Source: Deltaproteobacteria bacterium (GTDB taxonomy: Bacteria; Myxococcota; XYA12-FULL-58-9). Taken from it: a DNA stretch of 64,000 bases. Of this stretch, positions 8,271 through 16,247 are shown piece by piece. The position numbers were made by a program, and so were the translations under genes. Location of the stretch: positions 48,465 to 112,464 of the forward strand of contig JACRCV010000116.1 of assembly GCA_016218825.1 (NCBI GenBank), in the 5' to 3' direction. The notes under the pieces are model-generated. The model saw only the letters and a program-made list of their open reading frames with translations. It was not told the origin of the DNA and did not search any database. Position 1 is the stretch's first letter, and every line of letters starts with the position of its first letter.

Positions 8271-9574
8271 TGAACCTCGCGTGGCCTTCGCGACTCGCCG
8301 GCGTCGTGCTCGTGGCGTTGTTGGCGCCGCGCCCGGTCGCCGCCTACCCGACGGACGAATACGCGCGCACCGGCATTCGGCGCTTGCAGTGGCAATTCGA
8401 GATCGACACCGGGGTGCGCAAGTCCAGCCGCAAGCTCGCCCCCGGGGCGCGGCTCACCCACGATCAGATCCAGCTGCGAATGACCGCGGCGGGCCGCGAC
8501 TTCGAGCTCACCGAAGAGACCCCCAAAGATCCGGCGCTGCAGAAGGGCCTGGAAGAGATCCTCAAACGCAACCTGTTCAAGCGCTACAACGTCGCGGTCC
8601 TCGACATCACCGACCCGGCGACGCCGCGCTTCGCCGCGGTGCACGAGAACGACAAACAGACCCCGGGCAGCGTCGCCAAGGTGCTGGTCGGCGCCGGGAT
8701 GTTGCGCCTGCTGCAGGAGCGCTTCCCGGACGACGTCGGCCCGCGCGAGGCGATGCTGAAGGACGTGAGGGTCGCGGCCGACGACTGGGCGATGTTCGAC
8801 TCGCACGAGGTCCCGGTGGTGACCGGGCCGAAGCTCGAGAACGTCGCGCTGCGCAAGGTGAAGACCGGCGACACCTTCACGCTCTGGGAGTGGATGGACC
8901 ACGCGCTGTCGGCCTCGAACAACTCCGCGGCGGCGATGCTGTGGCGCGAGGCGATGCTGATGCGGCTGATGGGCGCCGAGTACCCGCCGCCGACGTGGGA
9001 CGACGCGCTCTTCAAGCGCTGGGACCGGCAGGCGATGACCGAGGCCTCGTTCGACGTCGTCGAGCGGCCGGCGCGGGAGGCGGGGCTGAACCTCGAGGCC
9101 TTCAACGTCTACATGTACTTCACCACCCACGCCAATCGCTACATCCACGCCAAGTCCTCGGTGGCGACGCCGCTCGCCATCATCCAGTGGCTGGTGCGGA
9201 TGGAGCAAGGCCGCATGGTCGACCCATGGTCGAGCCTCGAGCTCAAGAAGATGATCTACCTGACGCGCCGCCGGGTGCGATACGCCGCGGCCCCGGAGCT
9301 CGCCGACGCCGCGGTGTTCTTCAAGAGCGGCAGCCTGTTTCAATGCAAGCCCGAAGAGGGCTTCACCTGTGTGCAGTACGAAGGCAACGAGGTGAACGTG
9401 TTGAACGCCCTCGTCGAGGTGGAAACCCCAGAGATTCCGGGGGCTACCGCGGAGGCGCCGGCGAAGAAGCACGTGTATCTGGTGGCGGTGATGTCGAACG
9501 AGCTGAAGCGCAACGCGGCCGCCGATCACGGAAAGTTGGCAAGCGAGATTCATAAGCTCATACTGGCTAGATAA
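8270..9574 (+). CDS. Secreted serine hydrolase, class A beta-lactamase / DD-peptidase fold
   Basis: 434-aa exported protein; the signal peptide has a hydrophobic core (GVVLVALLA) ending near residues 24-25. The three active-site elements of penicillin-recognising enzymes are visible: S134-V-A-K137 (SxxK nucleophile), S216-N-N218 (SxN) and K352-S-G354 (KTG equivalent). A 100-residue extra N-terminal part precedes the catalytic fold. It may act on peptidoglycan or on another amide or ester. Its ATG overlaps the stop of the dikinase gene (TGATG) and its stop TAA overlaps the start of a second such hydrolase (TAATG), so the three are a coupled operon. True beta-lactamase activity is not implied. 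Confidence 0.75.
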   Translation: MNLAWPSRLAGVVLVALLAPRPVAAYPTDEYARTGIRRLQWQFEIDTGVRKSSRKLAPGARLTHDQIQLRMTAAGRDFELTEETPKDPALQKGLEEILKRNLFKRYNVAVLDITDPATPRFAAVHENDKQTPGSVAKVLVGAGMLRLLQERFPDDVGPREAMLKDVRVAADDWAMFDSHEVPVVTGPKLENVALRKVKTGDTFTLWEWMDHALSASNNSAAAMLWREAMLMRLMGAEYPPPTWDDALFKRWDRQAMTEASFDVVERPAREAGLNLEAFNVYMYFTTHANRYIHAKSSVATPLAIIQWLVRMEQGRMVDPWSSLELKKMIYLTRRRVRYAAAPELADAAVFFKSGSLFQCKPEEGFTCVQYEGNEVNVLNALVEVETPEIPGATAEAPAKKHVYLVAVMSNELKRNAAADHGKLASEIHKLILAR

Positions 9575-10512
9575 TGTTCGGCTTGGCGGTGATCCTGGCG
9601 ACGACCCTGCCACTCGCGGCGGACGTGTCGGACGCGGCGCCGGAGAAGGGCGGCGCGGACGCGACGCCGCACTGCACCGCACCTTTCAAGCTGGAGAAGA
9701 AGAACAAGACCTTGCAGGCCAACCTCGAGCGCCGGGTCGAGGCGGCGGGGTGGACCAAGCACATCAACAAGAAGCTGCTCGCGATGTCGGTGGTGGACCT
9801 CACGCGTCACGGCAAGCGCTACTACGCCGGCATCAACGACAACGAGATGATGTACTCGGCGAGCATGCCGAAGATCGCGATCCTATTGACAGTGGTCGAC
9901 GCGGTGGAGAGCGGCACGCTCGAGTGGACCCACGACTTCGACACCCGGCTGCAAGAGATGATCGTCTCGTCGTCGAACGAGGACGCGTCGTGGGGCGCCG
10001 ACCTCGTCGGGCTGATGGCCATCGAGAAGACGATGCGCGATCCAAGGTACTGTCTCTACGACGACCAATACGGCGGCCTCTGGGTGGGCCGGGCCTATCG
10101 CTCCGGCGGCGCCACCAACCGCGATCCAAAGCGTGACCTGTCGCACGGCGCCACCGCCCGCCAGGCGGCGCGCTTCTACACCATGCTCGACTCCGGCCTG
10201 TTGGTCTCCAAGCACTGGAGCTTCCGGATGCTCGGCCTGATGTCGCCGCCCAAGCACTTTCACAAGTTCGTCGGCGCGCTCTCCGACCGCCAGGGGGTGG
10301 TCTTCATGGCGCGCAAGAGCGGCACCTGGCGCACCTACCACGCCGACAGCGCCCTGATTCAGCACTTCGGGTCGCGTTACGTGTTGGTCGGCATCGCCGA
10401 GCTCAAGGACGGCGAGCAGGTGATGCGCGAGCTCGCGAAGATGGTCGATGACTTGATCATGCAGGGCGCGCACCGCAAAGCCCCGAAGAGCAGCCGCCAC
10501 GTGCGGCGCTGA
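9574..10512 (+). CDS. Second serine hydrolase, beta-lactamase fold
   Basis: 312 aa with a short N-terminal signal (FGLAVILATTLPLAA). Active-site motifs are S97-M-P-K100 (SxxK), a Ser-Ser-Asn at 133-135 (SxN) and K248-S-G250 (KTG equivalent). The spacing matches class A beta-lactamase-like proteins. It is a distant relative of the preceding protein and probably works in the same compartment, the periplasm, on cell-wall peptides. Start ATG 9574 overlaps the previous stop codon. It converges with the MFS-HEAT-cNMP gene, with only 8 bases between the stop codons and no obvious terminator. Confidence 0.75.
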   Translation: MFGLAVILATTLPLAADVSDAAPEKGGADATPHCTAPFKLEKKNKTLQANLERRVEAAGWTKHINKKLLAMSVVDLTRHGKRYYAGINDNEMMYSASMPKIAILLTVVDAVESGTLEWTHDFDTRLQEMIVSSSNEDASWGADLVGLMAIEKTMRDPRYCLYDDQYGGLWVGRAYRSGGATNRDPKRDLSHGATARQAARFYTMLDSGLLVSKHWSFRMLGLMSPPKHFHKFVGALSDRQGVVFMARKSGTWRTYHADSALIQHFGSRYVLVGIAELKDGEQVMRELAKMVDDLIMQGAHRKAPKSSRHVRR

Positions 10513-10520
10513 GCCGGTAC

Positions 10521-13500
10521 TCACCAGCTCCACTCTTCCGACTTCTTGCCGAGCGACACCCGATCGAGCTGGTTGCGGATCGAGGAGGTCAGCGCCCTAA
10601 AGACGCTGTGCATCAAGAGCGGCCGGTCGGCCAAGATCTGCATCAGGTCGTCGGATCGTATCACCAGCAGCGCCGCGTCGGTCGACACCGTCGCAGTGAG
10701 CTCGCGCGGCAGCTGGTCCAACACCGAGACGATGCCGCACGCCTCGCCGGCGCCGACGTGATCGACGATCTTGCCGGCGCGCGACAACGTCACCTCGCCG
10801 CTCTTCACCAGGAACATCGAGTCGCCGGGCTCGCCCTCGCGAAACAACACCGTGCCGCGCGGCGCCCGCCTCGAGGTGACCAGGGTCGCGACCTCGGCCA
10901 GATCTTCGGCGGTGGTCTGCGCGAACAGCGACAACGCCTGCAGCTCGAGGATCTGACCGACGAGGCTCTGATTCATGGCTTCTCCTGTGCGCGGCCGACG
11001 CGGCCGGCCGGCGAGGGTCGCGAGATCGTCGAGGGCAGCGCGACTCAGGCTCGCGAGGAACGAGTCGTCGCCGTCGACGAACTGATGCAAGGTCCGCGAC
11101 ACCTCGCTCTTGGTGCGCTCTTTGGTGCGCACCCCCCCCAGCGCCTCGGCGAGCGCTTCCTTGAGGCGCTTGTCGAGCACGGCGTCGAGGAGCTCGAACG
11201 CGATCTGGCGCTTGCGCTGATCACTGGAGCTGAACGCCTGGAAGGCGCCCTGCATCGCGTCTTCCGGGTAGTACAGCGACAACATCCGGAACAGGGTCTC
11301 GAGGCTGGACTGCGCCCGCTGCTTGAACGAGCGCAACAGCAGGGTGCACGACGGGGTGCCGGGCAGAGGGGCGCGCGCCGCCAGGCGCATCAGGCCGTAG
11401 AACGCGATCTCGCGCATCGCGCAGGCCTCGATCTCGGGGTGCGGCAACGGGTGGCTCGGCTGCCGGCGGTGCAGGCTCGAGAGCGCCACCGCGGCGCCCA
11501 GGCGCACCTGGACGATCGGCGCGGCCAGCGCCCGCGCCAGCGCCGGGATGCCGGCGGCGGCGCCGATCCGACCGAGTGACCACGTCAACGCGTTCGCGAC
11601 CGCCGGGTCCTTCGCGTGCCGGTCGAGCTCGGCGGCGAGCTGCGCTACCACCGGGGGACCCATCTCCGCCAGCGCCCGCATGCTGGCGCCGCGGACGTCG
11701 CGGCGCTTCAACGCTCCGAGCGCGACCTCGGACGAGCCTTGGGTGGGGTGGCGGCCGATGGCGGCGAGGGCGAGCCGTGCGATCTCGCTGTCGTCGTCGC
11801 GCACCAGGTCGACGAGGAGCTCGCCGACTTCGGACGGTGCCCCGGCGTCGGCGCGGCCGAGCGCCCGACAGACCGCGAGCCGCGTCGCGCGCTCCGCCGA
11901 CAGCACCAGCCGCTGGCAGAGCTTGACCGCGGTCTTGTCGACCGCGACCAACAGCCCGGCGGCGGTCGCGGCGACCGGCTCCGGGACCCGCTCGGCGGCG
12001 AGCACCTGGCGGCAGCGGGTGGTGCAGATCTGGGGCGCGAGGTCGGCGAGCGCCAACAGCGCCGCCGCGGCCAGCTGCGGGTGCGGGCTCTTCGCCAGCT
12101 CGAGGAGCGCCTTGGTGTCGCCGAGGCTGGCGACGTGCTCCACGACCCGAAACGCGCCCTTGCCCTCGGGGTCGGCGTCGACCAGGCGTTTGAGCAGGTG
12201 CTCCGGGGCGTGGTGCTCGGCCTTCTCCAGCAGGTCGAGGATGACCGCGGCGCGCTCCGGGGTGGACTTGCCGAGCTCGGTCTCCAAGAGGCGCAGGGTC
12301 GCGCCGTCGAGCGCCTCGATCTCCGGCTGCGCCACCGGCGGCGCGCCGAGCATGTCGGTGAGCAGCACCACGTAGCGCGAGCGGGTGACCGCGGTCGCCA
12401 CGATCCACAGCCCGCACAAGATCAAGGTCAGCGGCAGCACGCGCGCCGGGCTCCAGGGGAAAAAGGTCAGGAAGAAGCCCATCAACACCTGGCCGCCGCG
12501 CTTCGCCAAGCCGTCGATGCGGCCCTGCCACACCGAGCGCGCCCGCGGCGACAGCGGCGCGAGCAGCAGACTGCCGGTCGCCTGCTGCAGCGACATGTTG
12601 GCGCCGGAGTCGACGGTCTTGAGGATCGCCAAGGTCGCCACCGCCGGCAGCAGCGCGAAGCCGCCCAGGCACAAGATCAAGAGCGCCGGCATGATCATCG
12701 CGGTGCCGAACAGCCCGAGGCGGTCCAGGAAGCGGTCGAGCAGCGTCAGCTGAAAGATCACGGTCGCGATCCCGGCGAGGATGGTCACGAAGCCGAAGAA
12801 CGCCGTCATCTTGTCGGCGTCGAAGTGCTGCGCGGCCGCGAAGCGGTAGATGTAGTCGATCAGCGTCGTCGCCGCGACCATCAGCATCGTAGTGATCGCC
12901 ACCGCGCTGCCGTACGGCGCCAGCGAAGGCACGTCGGCGCGCTCGCGCTGCAGCATCAACCGGGCGCTCGTCATCCGCCGGCTCGGTCCGCTCGCCGGCT
13001 GCGGCATGAAGAACACCGGCGCCAGCGCGAAGCCGGCCGCCACCAGATACAGGGTGCGGCTGCCGACGATGAGGGCGCCGGCGCTCAAGACCGCGCCGGC
13101 GACCAGGCCGCCGACGACGCCGCCGGCCCCGATCCGCGCCGCGATCTTGCGGGCCTCGCGCGGCCCCAACGACGCGCCCATCGTCAGGCCGAAGGCGAGC
13201 AGGGTGGCGGCGAAGCACATCTCCATCACCACGTAGCGGACGATCGCGACCTCGGGCCGGAACGGCGGCGCGATGAACGCCAACGCCATCAACGCCGCGA
13301 CCGTGCCGTGCACCAGGCGGGTGACGCGGCGAGTGTCGAGGTTCTGCCCCATCCAGCCGACCACCGCGACCGTGACTCCGGCGATCACCGCCACCGTCAC
13401 GTAGAGCTTGCCGAGGACCTTCGGCCCCGAGGCCTCCAAGATCTGCTGATTGGCGACGTTGCGACTGATGACCGAGGCGGCGATGACGCAGAACAGGTGC

Positions 13501-13607
13501 AGGCCGTGCTTCAGCTGCACCGGCCACTCGAGCACCATCGTCTGCCGCATCGTCGCGGTGTACTTGCGCCGCATCACCAGCGGCCGACTGTCAAAGCGCG
13601 GGCGCAC
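10521..13607 (-). CDS. MFS/nucleotide-translocase-like membrane protein fused to HEAT repeats and a cNMP-binding domain
   Basis: 1028 aa in three parts. The first (1-420) is a polytopic membrane domain with about ten to twelve hydrophobic helices, resembling ATP/ADP translocase or MFS carriers. The middle (430-850) is Ala/Leu-rich with repeated helical pairs typical of HEAT repeats (for example LLELAKSPHPQLAAAALLAL). The C-terminus (about 895-1010) is a cyclic-nucleotide-binding fold with GTVLFREGEPGDSMFLVKSG. The likely role is transport gated by a ligand or by partners through the cytosolic domains; the cargo is unknown. The start GTG 13607 could be replaced by ATGs 11 or 19 codons in. It lies 64 nt downstream of the Crp-like regulator on the same strand. 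Confidence 0.75.
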   Translation of the reverse strand: MRPRFDSRPLVMRRKYTATMRQTMVLEWPVQLKHGLHLFCVIAASVISRNVANQQILEASGPKVLGKLYVTVAVIAGVTVAVVGWMGQNLDTRRVTRLVHGTVAALMALAFIAPPFRPEVAIVRYVVMEMCFAATLLAFGLTMGASLGPREARKIAARIGAGGVVGGLVAGAVLSAGALIVGSRTLYLVAAGFALAPVFFMPQPASGPSRRMTSARLMLQRERADVPSLAPYGSAVAITTMLMVAATTLIDYIYRFAAAQHFDADKMTAFFGFVTILAGIATVIFQLTLLDRFLDRLGLFGTAMIMPALLILCLGGFALLPAVATLAILKTVDSGANMSLQQATGSLLLAPLSPRARSVWQGRIDGLAKRGGQVLMGFFLTFFPWSPARVLPLTLILCGLWIVATAVTRSRYVVLLTDMLGAPPVAQPEIEALDGATLRLLETELGKSTPERAAVILDLLEKAEHHAPEHLLKRLVDADPEGKGAFRVVEHVASLGDTKALLELAKSPHPQLAAAALLALADLAPQICTTRCRQVLAAERVPEPVAATAAGLLVAVDKTAVKLCQRLVLSAERATRLAVCRALGRADAGAPSEVGELLVDLVRDDDSEIARLALAAIGRHPTQGSSEVALGALKRRDVRGASMRALAEMGPPVVAQLAAELDRHAKDPAVANALTWSLGRIGAAAGIPALARALAAPIVQVRLGAAVALSSLHRRQPSHPLPHPEIEACAMREIAFYGLMRLAARAPLPGTPSCTLLLRSFKQRAQSSLETLFRMLSLYYPEDAMQGAFQAFSSSDQRKRQIAFELLDAVLDKRLKEALAEALGGVRTKERTKSEVSRTLHQFVDGDDSFLASLSRAALDDLATLAGRPRRPRTGEAMNQSLVGQILELQALSLFAQTTAEDLAEVATLVTSRRAPRGTVLFREGEPGDSMFLVKSGEVTLSRAGKIVDHVGAGEACGIVSVLDQLPRELTATVSTDAALLVIRSDDLMQILADRPLLMHSVFRALTSSIRNQLDRVSLGKKSEEWSW

Positions 13608-13671
13608 TGCGGGTCATCCTATCAGCGGACCGACATCGTCGCCGAAGGTTTTTGCGCCCGGCGGTCGCGTC

Positions 13672-14457
13672 TCAGCCCGGCGTCGCTTTCGGATCTTCGG
13701 GAGCTGTCGGCGGCGCCGGGCTCCACGCCGCGCCCGGCGTCAGGTTGTAGGTCAGGCCGAGGGTGCCGCTGCCGCGCCGCCGCAGCGCCTCGAGGTCGGC
13801 GACCACGTAGCGGCCGTCGCTCTTGGTCGCGAGCCCGAGCTCGTCGAGCTTGGCGAGGCTGCGCACCAACGACTTGCGGCTCACCGCCAGGTCCTTCGCC
13901 ATCGATTCGCCGGTGAGCGGCACGCTGATGCGGATCCCGCCTTCGGCGCGGGGCTCGCCGGCGAGCTCGGCGTAGTCGACGAGCAGGTTCGCGAGTCGGG
14001 TGTCGACGTCACAGAAGGCCAGGGCGCGCTCGTTGTGGGTGGCGATGCACAGGCGCAGCGACAGATCGACCGCCATCGCCTCGGCGAACGACCGCTGCGT
14101 CTTCACCAGCTTCAACAGCACCGCCGCCGGCACCAGCAGGATGTCGGCGGGCTCGAGGGTCGTGACGTACTCCATGAACGGCCGCCCCGCGAGCACCTCC
14201 ATCTCGCCGAACAGCGCCGGCGCCCGAAACAGCTTCACCGTGACCTCGTTGCCTTCGGCGCTGCGGTGAAAGACGCGCACCGCGCCCGAGAGCAGGCAGA
14301 ACGCCTGTTGCGGTGGGTCGCCCTCCTTCAAGATCGTGCGGCGGGCGCGAAAGCTGATGAGCTTGCTGGCGCGCACCACGGCGCCGAGGATGTCGGCCTC
14401 GAGCACCGCGAGCAACGGGTGCAATGCGGCCTTGGCGGTGATCTCCTTCGCTTCCAT
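13672..14457 (-). CDS. Crp/Fnr-type transcriptional regulator
   Basis: 261 aa. The N-terminal cyclic-nucleotide-binding beta-roll (about 20-135) has RTILKEGDPPQQAFCLLSGAVRVF and a GEMEVLAGRPF segment. The long central helix is followed by a winged helix-turn-helix (about 175-235) with LTGESMAKDLAVSRKSLVRS as recognition region. I chose ATG 14457 (MEAKEITAK), because an upstream extension would overlap the peptidase gene. The gap to the upstream peptidase gene is 8 nt, and the following gene also ends in a cNMP-binding domain, so two potential cNMP sensors sit in one operon. The ligand and targets are unknown. Confidence 0.85.
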   Translation of the reverse strand: MEAKEITAKAALHPLLAVLEADILGAVVRASKLISFRARRTILKEGDPPQQAFCLLSGAVRVFHRSAEGNEVTVKLFRAPALFGEMEVLAGRPFMEYVTTLEPADILLVPAAVLLKLVKTQRSFAEAMAVDLSLRLCIATHNERALAFCDVDTRLANLLVDYAELAGEPRAEGGIRISVPLTGESMAKDLAVSRKSLVRSLAKLDELGLATKSDGRYVVADLEALRRRGSGTLGLTYNLTPGAAWSPAPPTAPEDPKATPG

Positions 14458-14465
14458 CGGCGCGC

Positions 14466-16247
14466 CTACTCCAGCATCAACGTCTGGCTCTGGCCGGCAG
14501 TCAAGGTGAACGAGCGCACCGCGACGCTGCCGTCTTGACGCCGATATTCGACCGAGTGCGGTCCGGCGTCGAGCGGTTGTCGCCACCACGGCGTCGCGAG
14601 AGGCAGACCGGCGTCGATGCGCACGGAATCCCAGCGCGGCGCGACGATCGACACCGTGGCGTTGCCGGAGGCCTTCGGCGGCAGCTCGTAGGTGCGCGTC
14701 GGGCGGGGCTTGGTGCACAGGGTGAAGAAGGCCTTCTCGCGCTCGGCGGTCGCGGTGTCACCGGCGGCTTCGTAGAGCTTGGCGAGCACCGCGTGGATCT
14801 CGGGGTTGAAGGGGTTCATGAACCGCACCGCCTCGTAGTGCCGTCGCGCCACCGCGGCGTCGTGCTTGTCGTAGGCGATGCGGCCGGCGAGCAGGTGGGC
14901 GTCGGCGTCATCGGGCTGCGCGCCGAGCAAGGCGTCGAGGACCTTCAGGCCGGCGTCGGCGCGGCCCACCGTCACGTAGGCGCGCGCCAGCTTGTTGACC
15001 AGCGTGCCGTAGCGCACCCCGGCGCGGGCATAGGCCTTCTCGTACTCGACGATCGCCGCCTGGTGCTGGTTGCGCAGCTGCAAGAGCTCGCCCAGGCGCG
15101 CGAAGTCGTGGGCCGGCTTGTCCTCCATCTCCTCGATCGGGGCCTCGGCCTGGGCCTCGGTCTCGTTCGCCGCCAGGCGGATCTTGTGCGGCGCCGCCCC
15201 CGGCACGTCCTTGAACTTGCGAGCGCCGAGGTACTTGTGCCACGCGGCTTCGATGCCCTTGAGCGGCATGCCGTAGACCTGATGCAGCGCCGCCTCGACC
15301 TCGACGCCCTGCGCCGCGAGCTCCAGCACCTTGGGGATGCTCTTCGCGCCGAGCTTGCCGGTGAGAAACTCGATGACCGTGAACACCTCGGCGAACGCCA
15401 GCGCCGCGTCCTCCTGCGAGCTGAGCTTGGCCATCGACGGGTGCATCTCGTCGAAGGTGATGAACTTCTTGGTGCGCACCGCGTTCGCCAGCAGCTTCTC
15501 GCCATAGGGGCTGAGCGCCTCGCCGAGCTTCCCCTTCCAGCGTGACTCGTAGAACTTCGCGATCCCCTCGTGCAGCCAGATCGGGATGGTGTTCTTCGAC
15601 TTCTTCGAGATCACCAGGTGGGTGAACTCGTGGGCGACGGTGTCGGCCCAGTCGTAACCGCTCGCGGTCGCGAGCGGCGAGGTGATCATCAAGCGATGGA
15701 ACTTGCACACCGCGATGGTGCCGGAGGTCTCGATCTCCTTGAGGGTCAGGCCGGTGGCGGCCGCGAGGCCGCGGGCGTCGGGATAGATCTCGACCACGAT
15801 CTTCTCGCCGCGCTCCGCCGGCAGAAACGCCAGGTCGCCGGCGATGTTGCGGTAGCTGGCCTCGAGCACCGCCTTGGCGTAGTCGGCGACGATCTCGTCC
15901 TTGTTCAGGTAGCGCACCTTGAAGTGCGCGGTCTCCACGGTCTCGAAGGCCGACTGATAGCGGGCCGAGCCCTCGACCAGCGCCGCCAAGGGCACCGGGA
16001 GCTCGGCGCCGGCCTGGTTCGCGGCGTCGAACAGCGCCAGCGCCCCGAGGTGCTCGCCGCGTTGATGTAGGACCTCGGCCGCGAGCACCCAGGTCTGCGG
16101 GTCTTCGGGGCGGGCCGCGAGCGCCTTCTCGGCCAGCGCCAACGCGTCCTCGAGCTGCCAGGCGTCGAGCAGCGTCCGCGCTTCGTCGAGCGCTGCCGCG
16201 CTGCTGCCGGCGACGAGGCCGGCGGCGAGCAGGCACAGCGGCATCAT
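14466..16247 (-). CDS. Exported zinc metallopeptidase (peptidase MA-like) with TPR repeats
   Basis: 593 aa with a signal peptide (PLCLLAAGLVAGSSAAA). Early residues (20-90) form TPR-like helices (LEDALALAEKALAARPED). The zinc site is HEFTH (HExxH) in DTVAHEFTHLVISKKSKN, followed about 20 residues on by the glutamate motif LHEGIAKFYE, the gluzincin pattern of the peptidase MA family. TPR units reappear at about 385-510 (ARRHYEAVRFMNPFNPEIHA) before a small beta-rich C-terminus. The ATG overlaps the stop of the upstream coiled-coil gene by 4 nt. It probably acts in the periplasm; its substrate is unknown. Confidence 0.75.
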   Translation of the reverse strand: MMPLCLLAAGLVAGSSAAALDEARTLLDAWQLEDALALAEKALAARPEDPQTWVLAAEVLHQRGEHLGALALFDAANQAGAELPVPLAALVEGSARYQSAFETVETAHFKVRYLNKDEIVADYAKAVLEASYRNIAGDLAFLPAERGEKIVVEIYPDARGLAAATGLTLKEIETSGTIAVCKFHRLMITSPLATASGYDWADTVAHEFTHLVISKKSKNTIPIWLHEGIAKFYESRWKGKLGEALSPYGEKLLANAVRTKKFITFDEMHPSMAKLSSQEDAALAFAEVFTVIEFLTGKLGAKSIPKVLELAAQGVEVEAALHQVYGMPLKGIEAAWHKYLGARKFKDVPGAAPHKIRLAANETEAQAEAPIEEMEDKPAHDFARLGELLQLRNQHQAAIVEYEKAYARAGVRYGTLVNKLARAYVTVGRADAGLKVLDALLGAQPDDADAHLLAGRIAYDKHDAAVARRHYEAVRFMNPFNPEIHAVLAKLYEAAGDTATAEREKAFFTLCTKPRPTRTYELPPKASGNATVSIVAPRWDSVRIDAGLPLATPWWRQPLDAGPHSVEYRRQDGSVAVRSFTLTAGQSQTLMLE

